A stretch of 64,000 bases of DNA from Rhodanobacteraceae bacterium (GCA_004299705.1 SCQS01000017.1:1-64000); one strand, 5' to 3'; positions 8,216 through 16,772 are shown, counted from the stretch's first letter. The notes: generated from the letters alone by a model not told the origin. Numbers and translations are program-made.

Positions 8216-9082
8216 TCAACGGCACTCCGCCGCGCCCTCTGTGCTGAGCGTCGAGGCCCACGCACTGATGTCGTGCGGCATGCCCTGCTGCATCTGGACC
8301 TTCCCGGTGCTGCAGAAAAGCAGCGTGGGTGTGCCGTTCGAGCCGACGCGCCGCATCAGTTCATTGTTGGCGGTCACGGTGGCTGTCTCCGCCGCGTTCT
8401 TCGCAGCGGCAACCGGATACCCGCCTTCTTCGTCCTTGACGTCGAATGCAGCCTCGTCCTTCGCGATCGCCTTCAGCGGATCGGCCGCGGCGAGGATCGC
8501 GCTGGCGCGCGGCGCGCTTGTCGGCTTTATGACGCCGACCATGACGTAGCGAACCCTGAACTTGCCGGTCCTGACGTACGGCTGGATCTCGTCGTAGAAC
8601 ATGTGGCAATAGATGCAGTTGGCATCCAGGAAAAACGTGACCACTGGCCCAGCAGTGCCGTCCATGATCGGGCGCGCGGCGGGCGCGGAAGCATCGTGGA
8701 GTGCGCGCTCGGGTGTCTCGTAAACGCCTGCCGTGTACATGGCGTTTCGGGTGAGGTCGTTCCCGAACGCGTCGTAGATCGCCCCCGGGATGACGACCTT
8801 GTGGTCCGCCGTGACCCAAGCAACGGAGTCGGCGGCGCCAGGCTGGTGGATCACCATGCCGGTCAAGCCCGATGGACCTGCGAAGATGGACGTGACGCTC
8901 ACCTTCGGGTTGTGGCTGGATGATTCCACCATGCCCGTGAGCGCGGCGAGCTCCTGCTGGCTCGGCTGGACAGCTTGTGCGCCTCGCGTCGCGGAGGTTG
9001 GCTGACCCGCTGCGGCAACGCCGGTGAAGGTTATGGCGGCGATGGCCAGTGTGGCTGCAAAGCCTGTCAGACGTGCTTTCAT
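8216..9082 (-). CDS. Exported DsbC/DsbG-like thiol-disulfide protein
   Basis: A 288-residue periplasmic protein with an N-terminal signal peptide (MKARLTGFAATLAIAAITFTGVAAA). A thioredoxin-like domain contains the redox motif FFLDANCIYCHMFYDE and the cis-proline loop GTPTLLF, as in DsbG and DsbC disulfide isomerases. The N-terminal domain (residues 40-130) would be the dimerisation region. Conjugative plasmids often carry such isomerases for pilus or secretion proteins, so that use is likely but inferred. GAGGAACG precedes ATG 9082. Confidence 0.85.
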   Translation of the reverse strand: MKARLTGFAATLAIAAITFTGVAAAGQPTSATRGAQAVQPSQQELAALTGMVESSSHNPKVSVTSIFAGPSGLTGMVIHQPGAADSVAWVTADHKVVIPGAIYDAFGNDLTRNAMYTAGVYETPERALHDASAPAARPIMDGTAGPVVTFFLDANCIYCHMFYDEIQPYVRTGKFRVRYVMVGVIKPTSAPRASAILAAADPLKAIAKDEAAFDVKDEEGGYPVAAAKNAAETATVTANNELMRRVGSNGTPTLLFCSTGKVQMQQGMPHDISAWASTLSTEGAAECR

Positions 9083-9139
9083 CTATCGTTCCTCGTAACC
9101 ACGGAAAGGGAAGGGCGCGCCGTGGTGTCGCGTTTACCG

Positions 9140-9183
9140 TGTTTCGTCTTTACCAGTATACCGGATACGCCGCAAGCCCCGAA
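9140..9183 (-). promoter_or_regulatory. Candidate sigma-70-type promoter for the DsbC-like gene
   Basis: On the minus strand TTCGGG and TATACT are 17 bases apart, ending about 65 bases upstream of ATG 9082. The -10 is good and the -35 is poor. Confidence 0.4.
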
Positions 9184-9217
9184 TAAAAGGGCGGCATCCA
9201 GTAGGGATGCCGCCCGT
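9183..9217 (-). terminator. Intrinsic terminator of the autotransporter gene
   Basis: GGGCGGCATCC and GGATGCCGCCC pair on the minus strand, followed by TTTTATT. Confidence 0.9.
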
Positions 9218-9239
9218 GAATCGCGAGGCGGGAAGGGCT

Positions 9240-12173
9240 TTAGAAGGCGAAGCGGAGCCCGGCGTCGGCCTCTGCCTGGTGGGCGCCCTCGCTACCCTTC
9301 TGGTAGTCGGCGTCGATGAACCAAGACAGGCTCCGCGTCACGTGAGTTGTCAAGCGGGCGCCGACCGTCTCCAGGTTGCGCGGCAGGTTCTGGCCATCGG
9401 CCGTGAAAAGCGTGCCGGGGACGCCGTTGAAACCGGCCACCATCCCGAAGTCATGCCCCGAGAAGACGCGCCGGAAACTCGCGTAGCCCTCGAGATCGGA
9501 CTTCAGGAACGACGTGCCGTAGCGCACTCCAACCGCACCCATGGTGGCGTCGTGGGTTTGAGATGGAGCCGACAGGCCCATCGCGCTTCCACTTTCGCTG
9601 AAGCCAGACTGGTGCAGGCGGAGATCCGTCGCCGCGACGTAGGGGGTCAGCGTGCCGCCGCCGAGTTCGATCGACTTCCCACCCTCCAGCGTGGCAAGGG
9701 TGAGATGGTCGTTGTGCCCGCCCATCAGCGCGGCGAGGCTTGTACCCAGCAGGACCGTGCGGTTGACGCTGTTGCTGATGTGCGAGAACGTAACCCGTCC
9801 GTTGGCGTACCAGCCGTTGCCGGCATCCCATCGCGCGTACACGCCGACCAGATTCTGGCGGGCGTCGATGGTGCCGCCGAGCGCTTGCATGTGGGCGTCC
9901 GAGTGCGTGCGGCCAGCGGCGATGCCCGCCGACAGCCCATTCCCGAAGCTCATGTCGGCACCGGCCATCACTCCGCCGGCACGGTACGTCGCAGCATCGT
10001 AGCCGGCGCGCGCGAGCGTGCCGTCCGCGCCGAGTGCCTGCACCCATACGCCAGGGCGGCTACTGGCGCCCAAGGCGCTCGCCCGGTTCGCGAGCGAAGC
10101 GTCCGCGGCCAACGCCTGCTCCGTCTCGACTGTGCGACCGGTTGCGTAGATCTCACCCGACAGCGAGTTGAGGCTGGCGACTGCGTTTGCGGCTTCGGGC
10201 GCGGAGAGGAACTTGCCGGCATCTTGCAGCCACGCGCCATGGTCGGCGGCGTTGCCGCTGGTGACCCACTGGTTCGATACCGCGAGTGCTGAGCCCACGT
10301 TGCTGGCGGACGTCAGCGTTTGGCTGGTCGAGCCGGGCATCACCGCGGCGGCAGCCTGCGGCGCAACCTGCGTCAGTGTGACGTTGACCTGCGTCGGGGC
10401 GTAACCGAGGGTGCCGGTGTAGAAAACGCCGGAGGCGAAGGTCAGGCTGGCGAACGTGCCGGAGACCGACCCACCGGTCAGCAGATTTTCGGTGGACTTC
10501 ACCGTGTACCCGCTCGGCGCGCCGAGGACGTTCATCGTGCCGGCGACCGCGGCCGTGCCCTTGACCTGCAGCGGATTGCCCAAGCCAACGGCGGTGGTGC
10601 TGGACGCGCCATCGGTCAGGTTGCCGTTGATGACGAGCCCGTGTCCGGCGGTAGTGGCGTTGCTCGTCACGATGCCATTGTTGGTCACATTGGCGTTCAC
10701 GACGCCCGTGCCAGCCAAGTTGCCGCCAGCGTCCACGGTGGTTGTCGATGCAATCGCGCCGTCGACCTGCAGCGTGCCGGATGCAATCTCGGTGGTGCCG
10801 GCGTAGGTGTTGCCACCCGACAACACCAGCGTACCTTGGCCGTTCATCAGCAGGCCACCAGGACCGGTGATGTCATTCGAGAATGTTGACGTCATGCCGG
10901 CCGGCACGGGCGCATGGAAGGCCCCGTAAACACCCGGATCGAGGAACTGCGATGGGCCATGCACGGCCTTGGCAGCGTTCACCATGCCCCAGCCATAGGT
11001 CGGGTTCGGCGTCTTGTGGCTTCCGTCGTCGATCGGCGTGGCCGTGGACAACAGCGTGTCCGACAGTTGCGGCGCCTGCATCCACGGGAACGCCTGCGCG
11101 ACCTGCGCGGCGACCCCTGAAATCATGGCGGCAGAGGCGGATGTGCCGCTCGCTTGCCCGGTGGCGAATGCCGGCGGCGACGGGAGCGTGACCACGAAGA
11201 CCGGGGCCGTCAGGCACCACGCCGCCGCCACGCCACAAGGCGTCGCGTTCACGGCCGATGTCGGATCGGGCCGACCATCGCTGCCGATGGCAATGCCGGT
11301 CGCTGCGATGATGTCGGGCTGCAGGCTCGGGAACAGGTACGGCATGCCAGCGTATTCGCCGGCATTTTTCTGCGTCGAGTCGTCACCGGTTGCGATGACC
11401 TGCAAAACTCCGGCACTCGCGACCTGTTGGTCGATGTAATTGATGCTCACCGCGTCGGCGCTGGACGCGCCGCCGATCGTGGTGATGTCCGTTGAGTCAA
11501 ACGACTCGTTGATGAGTTTGACGCCCTGACCGATCAGGTCATTGGCAGACTGGCTGCTCCAGTGGCACAGGACGCTGCCGGACGAGTCCGCGTAGCAAAT
11601 GCCGGCTTCGTACAGCGAAGCACCAGGCGCAACACCCCCGTTGAAGGTGTAAGTGCCGGCGTCCGAGCCTGTCAGCGTTTCAGTGTAGGCGTCGCCGGCG
11701 ATGATCTGGGCCATCGTGTCACCGTGACCGCCGAACGTGGTACCGCCGGAGTCGGTTTCGGTGATCTGGGTCGGGTTGGTCGCGCCAGGCGTGTAGTTGT
11801 AGAACCACGCAACCTTGTTGCGCTTCTGGCTGTTGCCGGTCCCATCCAGCGCGGGATCGGACGGAATGCTGCCGCCATCGGCAACACCAATCTTGACGCC
11901 GGCACCAGTGAACCCGGCCTGTTGCGCCGTCAACGCGCCAGTTGGGATCAACTGATTGTTGGCCTGGCTGTAACTCGGCGGCGGAGGCGGGGGAGGCGGT
12001 GGCGGAGGCGGGGGCGGCGGAGGCGGCGGCGGAGGGCTGGGCGGCGGCACAGGGGCCACGGTGCCATTGCCACCACCACCGCCACCACCACAGCCGGAAA
12101 GGAGAATCGGAGCGGAAAGAACGATGCTGGCGGCAACGGCCAGAGCCAGACGGTGACGCACGTAGGGGTTCAC
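9240..12173 (-). CDS. S8 serine protease autotransporter with lipobox and polyproline linker
   Basis: A 977-residue type V secreted protein. A signal segment ends in LLSGC (Cys about residue 28), a lipobox, followed by a Gly run and a stretch of some 24 prolines (residues 43-66). The subtilisin triad is visible: Asp in KIGVADGG (about 99), His in GGHGDTMAQ and Ser in SGTSASAAM. A passenger-associated repeat (GTLVLSGGNTYAGTT) leads to a C-terminal beta-barrel from about residue 700, ending DAGLRFAF with terminal Phe. Homologues cut surface or host proteins; the target here is unknown. The start is GTG with AAGGA 10 bases upstream. It is a single gene with its own terminator. Confidence 0.92.
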   Translation of the reverse strand: MNPYVRHRLALAVAASIVLSAPILLSGCGGGGGGGNGTVAPVPPPSPPPPPPPPPPPPPPPPPPPPSYSQANNQLIPTGALTAQQAGFTGAGVKIGVADGGSIPSDPALDGTGNSQKRNKVAWFYNYTPGATNPTQITETDSGGTTFGGHGDTMAQIIAGDAYTETLTGSDAGTYTFNGGVAPGASLYEAGICYADSSGSVLCHWSSQSANDLIGQGVKLINESFDSTDITTIGGASSADAVSINYIDQQVASAGVLQVIATGDDSTQKNAGEYAGMPYLFPSLQPDIIAATGIAIGSDGRPDPTSAVNATPCGVAAAWCLTAPVFVVTLPSPPAFATGQASGTSASAAMISGVAAQVAQAFPWMQAPQLSDTLLSTATPIDDGSHKTPNPTYGWGMVNAAKAVHGPSQFLDPGVYGAFHAPVPAGMTSTFSNDITGPGGLLMNGQGTLVLSGGNTYAGTTEIASGTLQVDGAIASTTTVDAGGNLAGTGVVNANVTNNGIVTSNATTAGHGLVINGNLTDGASSTTAVGLGNPLQVKGTAAVAGTMNVLGAPSGYTVKSTENLLTGGSVSGTFASLTFASGVFYTGTLGYAPTQVNVTLTQVAPQAAAAVMPGSTSQTLTSASNVGSALAVSNQWVTSGNAADHGAWLQDAGKFLSAPEAANAVASLNSLSGEIYATGRTVETEQALAADASLANRASALGASSRPGVWVQALGADGTLARAGYDAATYRAGGVMAGADMSFGNGLSAGIAAGRTHSDAHMQALGGTIDARQNLVGVYARWDAGNGWYANGRVTFSHISNSVNRTVLLGTSLAALMGGHNDHLTLATLEGGKSIELGGGTLTPYVAATDLRLHQSGFSESGSAMGLSAPSQTHDATMGAVGVRYGTSFLKSDLEGYASFRRVFSGHDFGMVAGFNGVPGTLFTADGQNLPRNLETVGARLTTHVTRSLSWFIDADYQKGSEGAHQAEADAGLRFAF

Positions 12174-12296
12174 TTGGATCGGATCCTTGTTTGAGGTGGC
12201 TGGACTGCCCGCGGCCGCAATGGCGGCCGTTCAATTACAAGGATAACGCTTTCGACACGTGCCACGTTTTCCCCAATTCGTATTTCGTGAAAAGGG

Positions 12297-12310
12297 ACAC
12301 GTGTAACCGC
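12297..12310. promoter_or_regulatory. GTAACCG operator-like half-site upstream of the autotransporter
   Basis: ACACGTGTAACCGC lies 124 bases upstream of the autotransporter start and contains one half of the dispersed CGTAAC/GTTACG family. Confidence 0.35.
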
Positions 12311-12449
12311 CTATTCCGATCCAGATTCCGCCCCGAGCTGCTGCACGCGTAGCACAGCAAGCAGAAGGAATCACGCGCCAGACGGGCGCGGGCGGAAAAG
12401 GAAGCGGCTTGGGTGCTACAAATCGGTAGCAGCGGTCACGCGCAGCGGC

Positions 12450-12902
12450 TCAAGTGCGTAGTTGCTTGAGGGTGCGGGAATGGTCGTCATCCAGCCACTT
12501 GGTTATCCAGTCTGGCTGGTGGCCACGACCGGTCCAGGTGAGCCGGGAGTTCGTTGGGTGGCGGTACTTCGGCGCCACGATCCCGCGACCCCTCTGGCGT
12601 CGCGGGCGGCCCGCTGCGGCCGGCTTGGCGACCTGCAAGTCGGGTACGTTGCGCGCCATGCGCTCGAGCATGAACTCGGCAACGTCCTTGCGCGTCGAGG
12701 CCAAGAAGGTCCTCGCGGAAAGATTGTAGGGCGCCACCGCCTTCTCGATTTTCGCAAGCAACGCGGTGTGTGCCGAACGCAGTTCCTCGAGCCTGTCCAC
12801 GGTCTTTTCGACGGTGCGGACGGCCAGCTCCTTCTGCAGATTGCGAAGCTGGTCGATGTCGAGCTGGTCGATCTGCGACTTGCTGATACCTTTGCCGGGC
12901 AT
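12450..12902 (-). CDS. H-NS family nucleoid protein
   Basis: This 150-residue protein has an N-terminal coiled-coil oligomerisation region (LDIDQLRNLQKELAVRTVEKTV, residues 12-60), a linker, and a C-terminal DNA-binding motif TWTGRGHQPDWI, the AT-hook-like signature of H-NS, Bv3F and StpA. Plasmid H-NS proteins silence horizontally acquired AT-rich DNA and reduce the cost of the plasmid. ATG 12902 is preferred for its AGGTGAG. Whether it silences genes in this window is not shown by the sequence. Confidence 0.92.
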   Translation of the reverse strand: MPGKGISKSQIDQLDIDQLRNLQKELAVRTVEKTVDRLEELRSAHTALLAKIEKAVAPYNLSARTFLASTRKDVAEFMLERMARNVPDLQVAKPAAAGRPRRQRGRGIVAPKYRHPTNSRLTWTGRGHQPDWITKWLDDDHSRTLKQLRT

Positions 12903-12965
12903 GGGCTCACCTACAGTAACTGGCTGCAACAAATGTTTGCAAACCCGATGGTAGTCGGGCCCTCC

Positions 12966-12992
12966 GGGTAACGCAACACATGTAACACGTAA
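12966..12992. promoter_or_regulatory. Two GTAAC half-sites between divergent genes
   Basis: GGGTAACGC and TGTAACACG are 15 bases apart between the H-NS-like gene and the 13055 gene. They could control either. Confidence 0.35.
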
Positions 12993-13054
12993 AACGCGAT
13001 ATGACGCGTACACGATACACTGAATCGAGCGACCTCATCAAGAGAGCGGAGACA

Positions 13055-13816
13055 GTGCATCGTTACACCATTTACGGGAAACCAGCTCCGGACACGGGGA
13101 TTTTCCACACCGCGACGTACCACAAGAGCTGGGTCCAGGAGGCGTTGCAACGCGACGTGCCCGACGCCTGGCAGGCGGTGTTCAATTCCGACCCGCTGGG
13201 CTCGATCGTTCCGATGGGGCAAACAAATGGAGTCGAGCGCGAGCTGTCGAGGTTGTTGCCGTGGGTCGACCGCGCCGCGGTAAGGCGCGAACCCAGCACA
13301 GCCGTGTACTGTGGTGACCATGGGTGCGAACTGAACATTGATGTGTGGGACGAAACGCTCGTAGAAAGCGTCGAAGCCTGTATCGCGGTCCTTCTCGATC
13401 AGGCTAAAACCAGGGTGCCGGAAGCGTCGTGGGCAACATCCCATCGCTGCTCGCGACTTGGCATCAAGCCGGCGCGCCGCCGCGGGTACTTCCTGCCTTG
13501 GTTACGTGTTTCCGAAGAGCGCGCAGCACCGGCCGCCATCGCCAGCGAGATGGGGCATCTGGTGTATGAAGGGCTGGTGAGCGCAGCCATGCAGGATGCG
13601 ATACCGGAATCGGCGCTGGCGAGAATCCCGGACTTCGAGCAGTCGGGGTTTTATCTCGAACTCGCACCGGTGCGCGCGCACGGTCGCGTTGCCCAGCGCT
13701 CCAGCAAACCGATGTATCGCCGCGCAGAGTTCTCGATGGACCTCGCAGTTGAAGGCGACTGGCGCGTCGGCGGTGGCGGTCTGTTCGGGTACGGGCGAGT
13801 CAAGGCCGAGAGCTGA
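13055..13816 (+). CDS. Unknown protein with RAMP-like C-terminal glycine motif
   Basis: About 253 residues, from GTG 13055 (GCGGAG just upstream; a longer frame starts at 13001 without a ribosome-binding site). The C-terminus RVGGGGLFGYGRV resembles the glycine-rich loop of RAMP-fold proteins of CRISPR effector complexes (Cas5/Cas6/Cas7-like). The rest (LGIKPARRRGYFLPWLRVSE) is not diagnostic. No cas neighbours or CRISPR repeats are present in the window, so this may be an isolated RAMP-like protein or a coincidence. The downstream 72-residue ORF is 12 bases away. Confidence 0.6.
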   Translation: MHRYTIYGKPAPDTGIFHTATYHKSWVQEALQRDVPDAWQAVFNSDPLGSIVPMGQTNGVERELSRLLPWVDRAAVRREPSTAVYCGDHGCELNIDVWDETLVESVEACIAVLLDQAKTRVPEASWATSHRCSRLGIKPARRRGYFLPWLRVSEERAAPAAIASEMGHLVYEGLVSAAMQDAIPESALARIPDFEQSGFYLELAPVRAHGRVAQRSSKPMYRRAEFSMDLAVEGDWRVGGGGLFGYGRVKAES

Positions 13817-13828
13817 TGCAGCGCCGTC

Positions 13829-14047
13829 ATGAACGAACAGCGCGAGGGTGAAGAGTGGCAGAAGATCGGGGCGGCATGCGTGTACCTCTACAAGGGACCA
13901 CACGGATTCGCCTTGCAGCCGGAAAGGTTCAAAGCTGAAATTCTTGGCGTCACCGCTCACGGAAGTGTTCGGATCAAGGCATTCGACCACGTGAATGGTG
14001 AGTGGTTTGAAGCAACAGTACGTCGCGCCTCGCTATCCCCGCTATAG
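13829..14047 (+). CDS. Small acidic/basic hypothetical protein, 72 aa
   Basis: It starts 12 bases behind the RAMP-like gene and ends at the bidirectional terminator. The sequence MNEQREGEEWQKIGAACVYL is a small beta-rich candidate (ITAHGSVRIKAF region) without a recognised family. No strong ribosome-binding site is visible. Confidence 0.45.
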   Translation: MNEQREGEEWQKIGAACVYLYKGPHGFALQPERFKAEILGVTAHGSVRIKAFDHVNGEWFEATVRRASLSPL

Positions 14048-14092
14048 CGACCAGGAAGGCGCAGTGCCGAATCGGCTTGGGTCAACCGGACA

Positions 14093-14136
14093 CCAAAAAA
14101 AAGACACCCCGGGTCGAATGATCCGGGGTGTTGTTG
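14093..14136. terminator. Bidirectional intrinsic terminator
   Basis: ACACCCCGG and CCGGGGTGT pair around GTCGAATGAT. On the minus strand eight Ts follow, on the plus strand GTTGTTG, so it mainly ends the annealing-protein gene. Confidence 0.8.
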
Positions 14137-14143
14137 TAGTGCG

Positions 14144-15334
14144 TCATGCCGCAGCAGCTTGCCTTGCAGCCAACCTGGACTGCTTGGTCTGCAGAAGCCG
14201 CAGGATCTCGGTGCGATCCGCATCCGTCGCATTCTCCAAGCTGTCGACGCCGCACCAGGCCGCGATATGTGCTACCTCGGTGTGGGTTGCGGTTGCCAGC
14301 TCCTTGATCTGCTCCAGCACGGTGCCACCGGCCTTCGGCGCGGGGGCTTGCGCCATCGCCGGACGCGTTGATTGCCTCGGCCGGTTCGGCTGGGGTGACG
14401 GCGGGTTCGACTTCGGCACGGAGCGTACCGGAGTGGGCCTCGCCGACTGGGGTGGCGCGTCGTCCGCATCACCATCCGATTGGGCGTCGGTGTCCAGTTT
14501 CGCGTAGACGGCAAGACCGTACCCGGAAGCCACGGCGATGGCCTTCGTCAGACCACGCATGACCGACTTGTTCCAGTCGCTTGCGCTCGGGTCCGTCAGA
14601 CTCTGGTTGCCCAGCTTCCGCAGTCCGTTCCTGGTCTGCACCATCGCGGTGCCCATGATGGGCAGCCACTCGGTGTGCTTGCGATTGCGGTAAGTGACGG
14701 TGACGCCGACGGAGAAGCCGGTGCCCGAGGGCTTGTACGGCCGCATGGCGACTTCGCCGGTTTCACGGTCGATGATTTCACGCACCTCGACTTCCCAGAG
14801 GAAGTGCGGGTCAGCGAGTTTGACGGCCGCGAGGGCGAACGCCCACTCGATGTACTCGGCGCCGGTTTCCTCGACCACCTTCACCACGGGCTCAACTTGA
14901 TGAAGGTCCGTGGTGGGTCCGATCTTGCCGATCGCCTTCGCGAATTCCTCGCCGTTGCCGCCGAAGTTCGCGTAGAGGTCGAGACCGATCCCGGTGGTGC
15001 ATGCGATCGCCTTCGCACGGCAACGCGAAATCGCGTCGCCGACGTCGCGAGCCGTGAGGCTGCCGAACTCGATCGACCTGAAGCGGCTGTCCTGCACCGG
15101 CAGGTAAATCCGCTGCACCGCCCCGTCTTCGTAGACGTGGTCGATTGCCACAACGGCACCACCGAACACTTCCCACTCGGCACGGGACTGGTCGAACTCG
15201 ACCACGCGCTGCTGAGGCGCACCCGCCAGCCCAACCGTCATCGCCCACGGAAGGTATGACAGCTTCTTGCCATTCCCCCCTTTGTGCGAACTGACCAGAC
15301 TCCGAAGGTCACGGTCAATTTTGAATTGCTGCAT
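14144..15334 (-). CDS. Single-strand annealing protein with a duplicated core (DUF1071/Sak3-like)
   Basis: A 396-residue protein related to phage single-strand annealing proteins. Two copies of the core can be aligned: a first (residues about 30-120) with YLPWAMTVGLAG and ISRCRAKAIACTTGIGLDLYA, and a second (about 170-255) with VGVTVTYRNRKHTEWLPIMG and VMRGLTKAIAVASGYGLAVYA. A Pro/Ser/Ala-rich linker follows and a C-terminal helical tail (LEQIKELATATHTEVAHIAAWCGV). Such proteins anneal complementary strands in recombination; partner SSB, RecJ and RecD2 are also in this window. GGAGG precedes ATG 15334. Confidence 0.75.
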   Translation of the reverse strand: MQQFKIDRDLRSLVSSHKGGNGKKLSYLPWAMTVGLAGAPQQRVVEFDQSRAEWEVFGGAVVAIDHVYEDGAVQRIYLPVQDSRFRSIEFGSLTARDVGDAISRCRAKAIACTTGIGLDLYANFGGNGEEFAKAIGKIGPTTDLHQVEPVVKVVEETGAEYIEWAFALAAVKLADPHFLWEVEVREIIDRETGEVAMRPYKPSGTGFSVGVTVTYRNRKHTEWLPIMGTAMVQTRNGLRKLGNQSLTDPSASDWNKSVMRGLTKAIAVASGYGLAVYAKLDTDAQSDGDADDAPPQSARPTPVRSVPKSNPPSPQPNRPRQSTRPAMAQAPAPKAGGTVLEQIKELATATHTEVAHIAAWCGVDSLENATDADRTEILRLLQTKQSRLAARQAAAA

Positions 15335-15424
15335 GGGTCCTCCATTCCGATTGACCGCCCACCAAGGGCAGTCTTCGTAGGAGTTGGCTCGATTTCACAC
15401 CCTGACCCGTTGCGAGTCGGTACC
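15335..15424 (-). promoter_or_regulatory. Leader element upstream of the annealing-protein gene
   Basis: TGGTACCGACTCGCAACG (15408-15414), 31 bases, then GAAGACTGCCC-TTGGT-GGGCGGTC, where the usual GAACC is GAAGA but the stem is intact, then GGAGG. Confidence 0.7.
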
Positions 15425-15429
15425 ATAGG

Positions 15430-15491
15430 CCTGCGAAACCGCCTTACGGCGCTCCGTGCCATAATAGGGAAAACCCCCGCGAGGTCATGCC
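15430..15491 (+). promoter_or_regulatory. Candidate promoter for the 15492 gene
   Basis: TTACGG and TAATAG with 12 bases between them are the best sigma-70-like pair; the spacing is short, so this is tentative. Confidence 0.25.
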
Positions 15492-16358
15492 ATGCTGTAC
15501 CACGGATTCCGAAACATTGCCCTGTTGTCAGGATTTGCCTGGAAGGGCCACGACGGCCGCTGGCTGCTGCGTCAACGGGAACCGCTTGCCCTCGCACTGC
15601 CGCTGGTGATCGGTGATGGCGTCCGCGAGCCGGAGAACCGCGAAGCCATCGACGTCGTCGGGCACCTCGTCATGCACGAAGGCGGCGCCGTCATGCTGGT
15701 GACCCACCTGGACCGTGCAGCGGCCAGTTCGTTCCCGCGCCGCCTTGACTGGACGGTGCCGGGCATCGCGCAGGGGGATCCGCTGTTCCCGGAATGGCAC
15801 GTGACGAAGCATTGGCGCGAAGTCGGTGATGCGCCAGTCGACGTGAACGATGAGATTTTGAAAACCCTGCGGGATCGCCCGTCGATCCCGGATGACGTCC
15901 GCAAGGTCCTGGAGAACGACCCGGAGATGCAGAAGTGGTGCGAAGGTACGGCCTTTGCCCACCGTCTGACCAATTTCGTGTTGCTGACCGGCCTGGTCGG
16001 ACGCACCAGTCTCTACGCCGATCGTTTCGTGACTCCGTACTACAGCATTGATCTACAGACCGAGGCGCCGCCGGCGAAACCGCTGCCGATGCGGCTCACG
16101 CAGGACGTTTACGCGATGGAGCGCGCGCACAAGAATCTGCGTGCGTTCACGATGGCCCCCGTCACGTTCCGTGGCACGTTCGTCGCCAAGGTTAAACCAG
16201 ACGGCGAGGGTGGCGTGGCGGACATTACCCACTACTTCCGGATCGCCGACGCGGTTGCAGCCACGCCGGAAGAATTCGACGGCTTCCCGGCTTGGGCGCC
16301 GGAGTGGCGTGCGAAGGCTCGCCCGCGTGCGACAGAGATGGCGGGCGCATCCGCGTAA
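15492..16358 (+). CDS. Hypothetical protein, 288 aa
   Basis: A soluble protein with a central helical region (LRDRPSIPDDVRKVLENDPEMQKW) and no signal or membrane segment. The sequence around WKGHDGRWLLRQREP and YYSIDLQTEAP is not recognised. Divergent from the annealing-protein gene and followed 57 bases later by a small membrane protein. Confidence 0.65.
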   Translation: MLYHGFRNIALLSGFAWKGHDGRWLLRQREPLALALPLVIGDGVREPENREAIDVVGHLVMHEGGAVMLVTHLDRAAASSFPRRLDWTVPGIAQGDPLFPEWHVTKHWREVGDAPVDVNDEILKTLRDRPSIPDDVRKVLENDPEMQKWCEGTAFAHRLTNFVLLTGLVGRTSLYADRFVTPYYSIDLQTEAPPAKPLPMRLTQDVYAMERAHKNLRAFTMAPVTFRGTFVAKVKPDGEGGVADITHYFRIADAVAATPEEFDGFPAWAPEWRAKARPRATEMAGASA

Positions 16359-16415
16359 TGACGCGAAAACTCGATTGACGCGTCACGAACTGAAGTAATA
16401 CTGGGAGGAACGAAC

Positions 16416-16571
16416 ATGGGTTACTCAAGGAAAACTTTCGTCATCTTCGCCATGCTCATTGAGGTGGTGATTGCTGCTTGGTCATTCGCAGACCAGAACC
16501 ATTTGGCACTTCTGGTGGCGACATGCGCCCTGTTGATCCTGGGGTTTGTTCTGAACTTTGCCGAAGATTAG
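16416..16571 (+). CDS. Small membrane protein, 51 aa
   Basis: MGYSRKTFVIFAMLIEVVI continues into a second hydrophobic stretch (LALLVATCALLILGFVL), so two membrane helices are likely. GGAGG sits 7 bases before ATG 16416, and the intrinsic terminator follows. Probably an inner-membrane micro-protein in the same transcript as the 15492 gene; function unknown. Confidence 0.6.
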   Translation: MGYSRKTFVIFAMLIEVVIAAWSFADQNHLALLVATCALLILGFVLNFAED

Positions 16572-16611
16572 AAGCGAAGTCTTCGCTCGCGCGCGCAGCA
16601 AGCACAAAAGG

Positions 16612-16643
16612 AAAGGCCCTGACTCGAAGTCAGGGCCTTTTTG
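16612..16643 (+). terminator. Intrinsic terminator
   Basis: AAAGGCCCTGACT and AGTCAGGGCCTTT pair around CGA, followed by TTG. Confidence 0.9.
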
Positions 16644-16748
16644 TCACATAGGCAGCTAGCCTACGGCGAGATGATCGACCATCCCGCTACCCCGGTCGGC
16701 GCAAGCGCCAGACCGTGCTCACGCGCTCGAAGCGGCGCGAACAAGCGT

Positions 16749-16772
16749 ATGTCGCACGGGGTTGTGCGACAT
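16749..16772. repeat. Perfect 9-bp inverted repeat in a gene-free stretch
   Basis: ATGTCGCAC and GTGCGACAT flank GGGGTT, 78 bases downstream of the EAL gene stop. It has no T-run in either direction, so it is more likely a protein-binding or structural site than a terminator. Confidence 0.5.

Noticed and set aside
9240-12200. Long open frames on the plus strand inside the autotransporter region
   Set aside because: They are shadows of the GC-rich protease gene, Gly/Arg-rich, without ribosome-binding sites; the minus-strand protein has complete family motifs.
12260-12420. A gene between the autotransporter and the H-NS-like gene
   Set aside because: No frame with a ribosome-binding site, only AT-richer sequence that probably contains promoter material.
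12960-13010. A further leader module at the CGCAACA near 12970
   Set aside because: The CGCAACA is present but no GAACC hairpin follows at the fixed distance; treated as part of the GTAAC site group.
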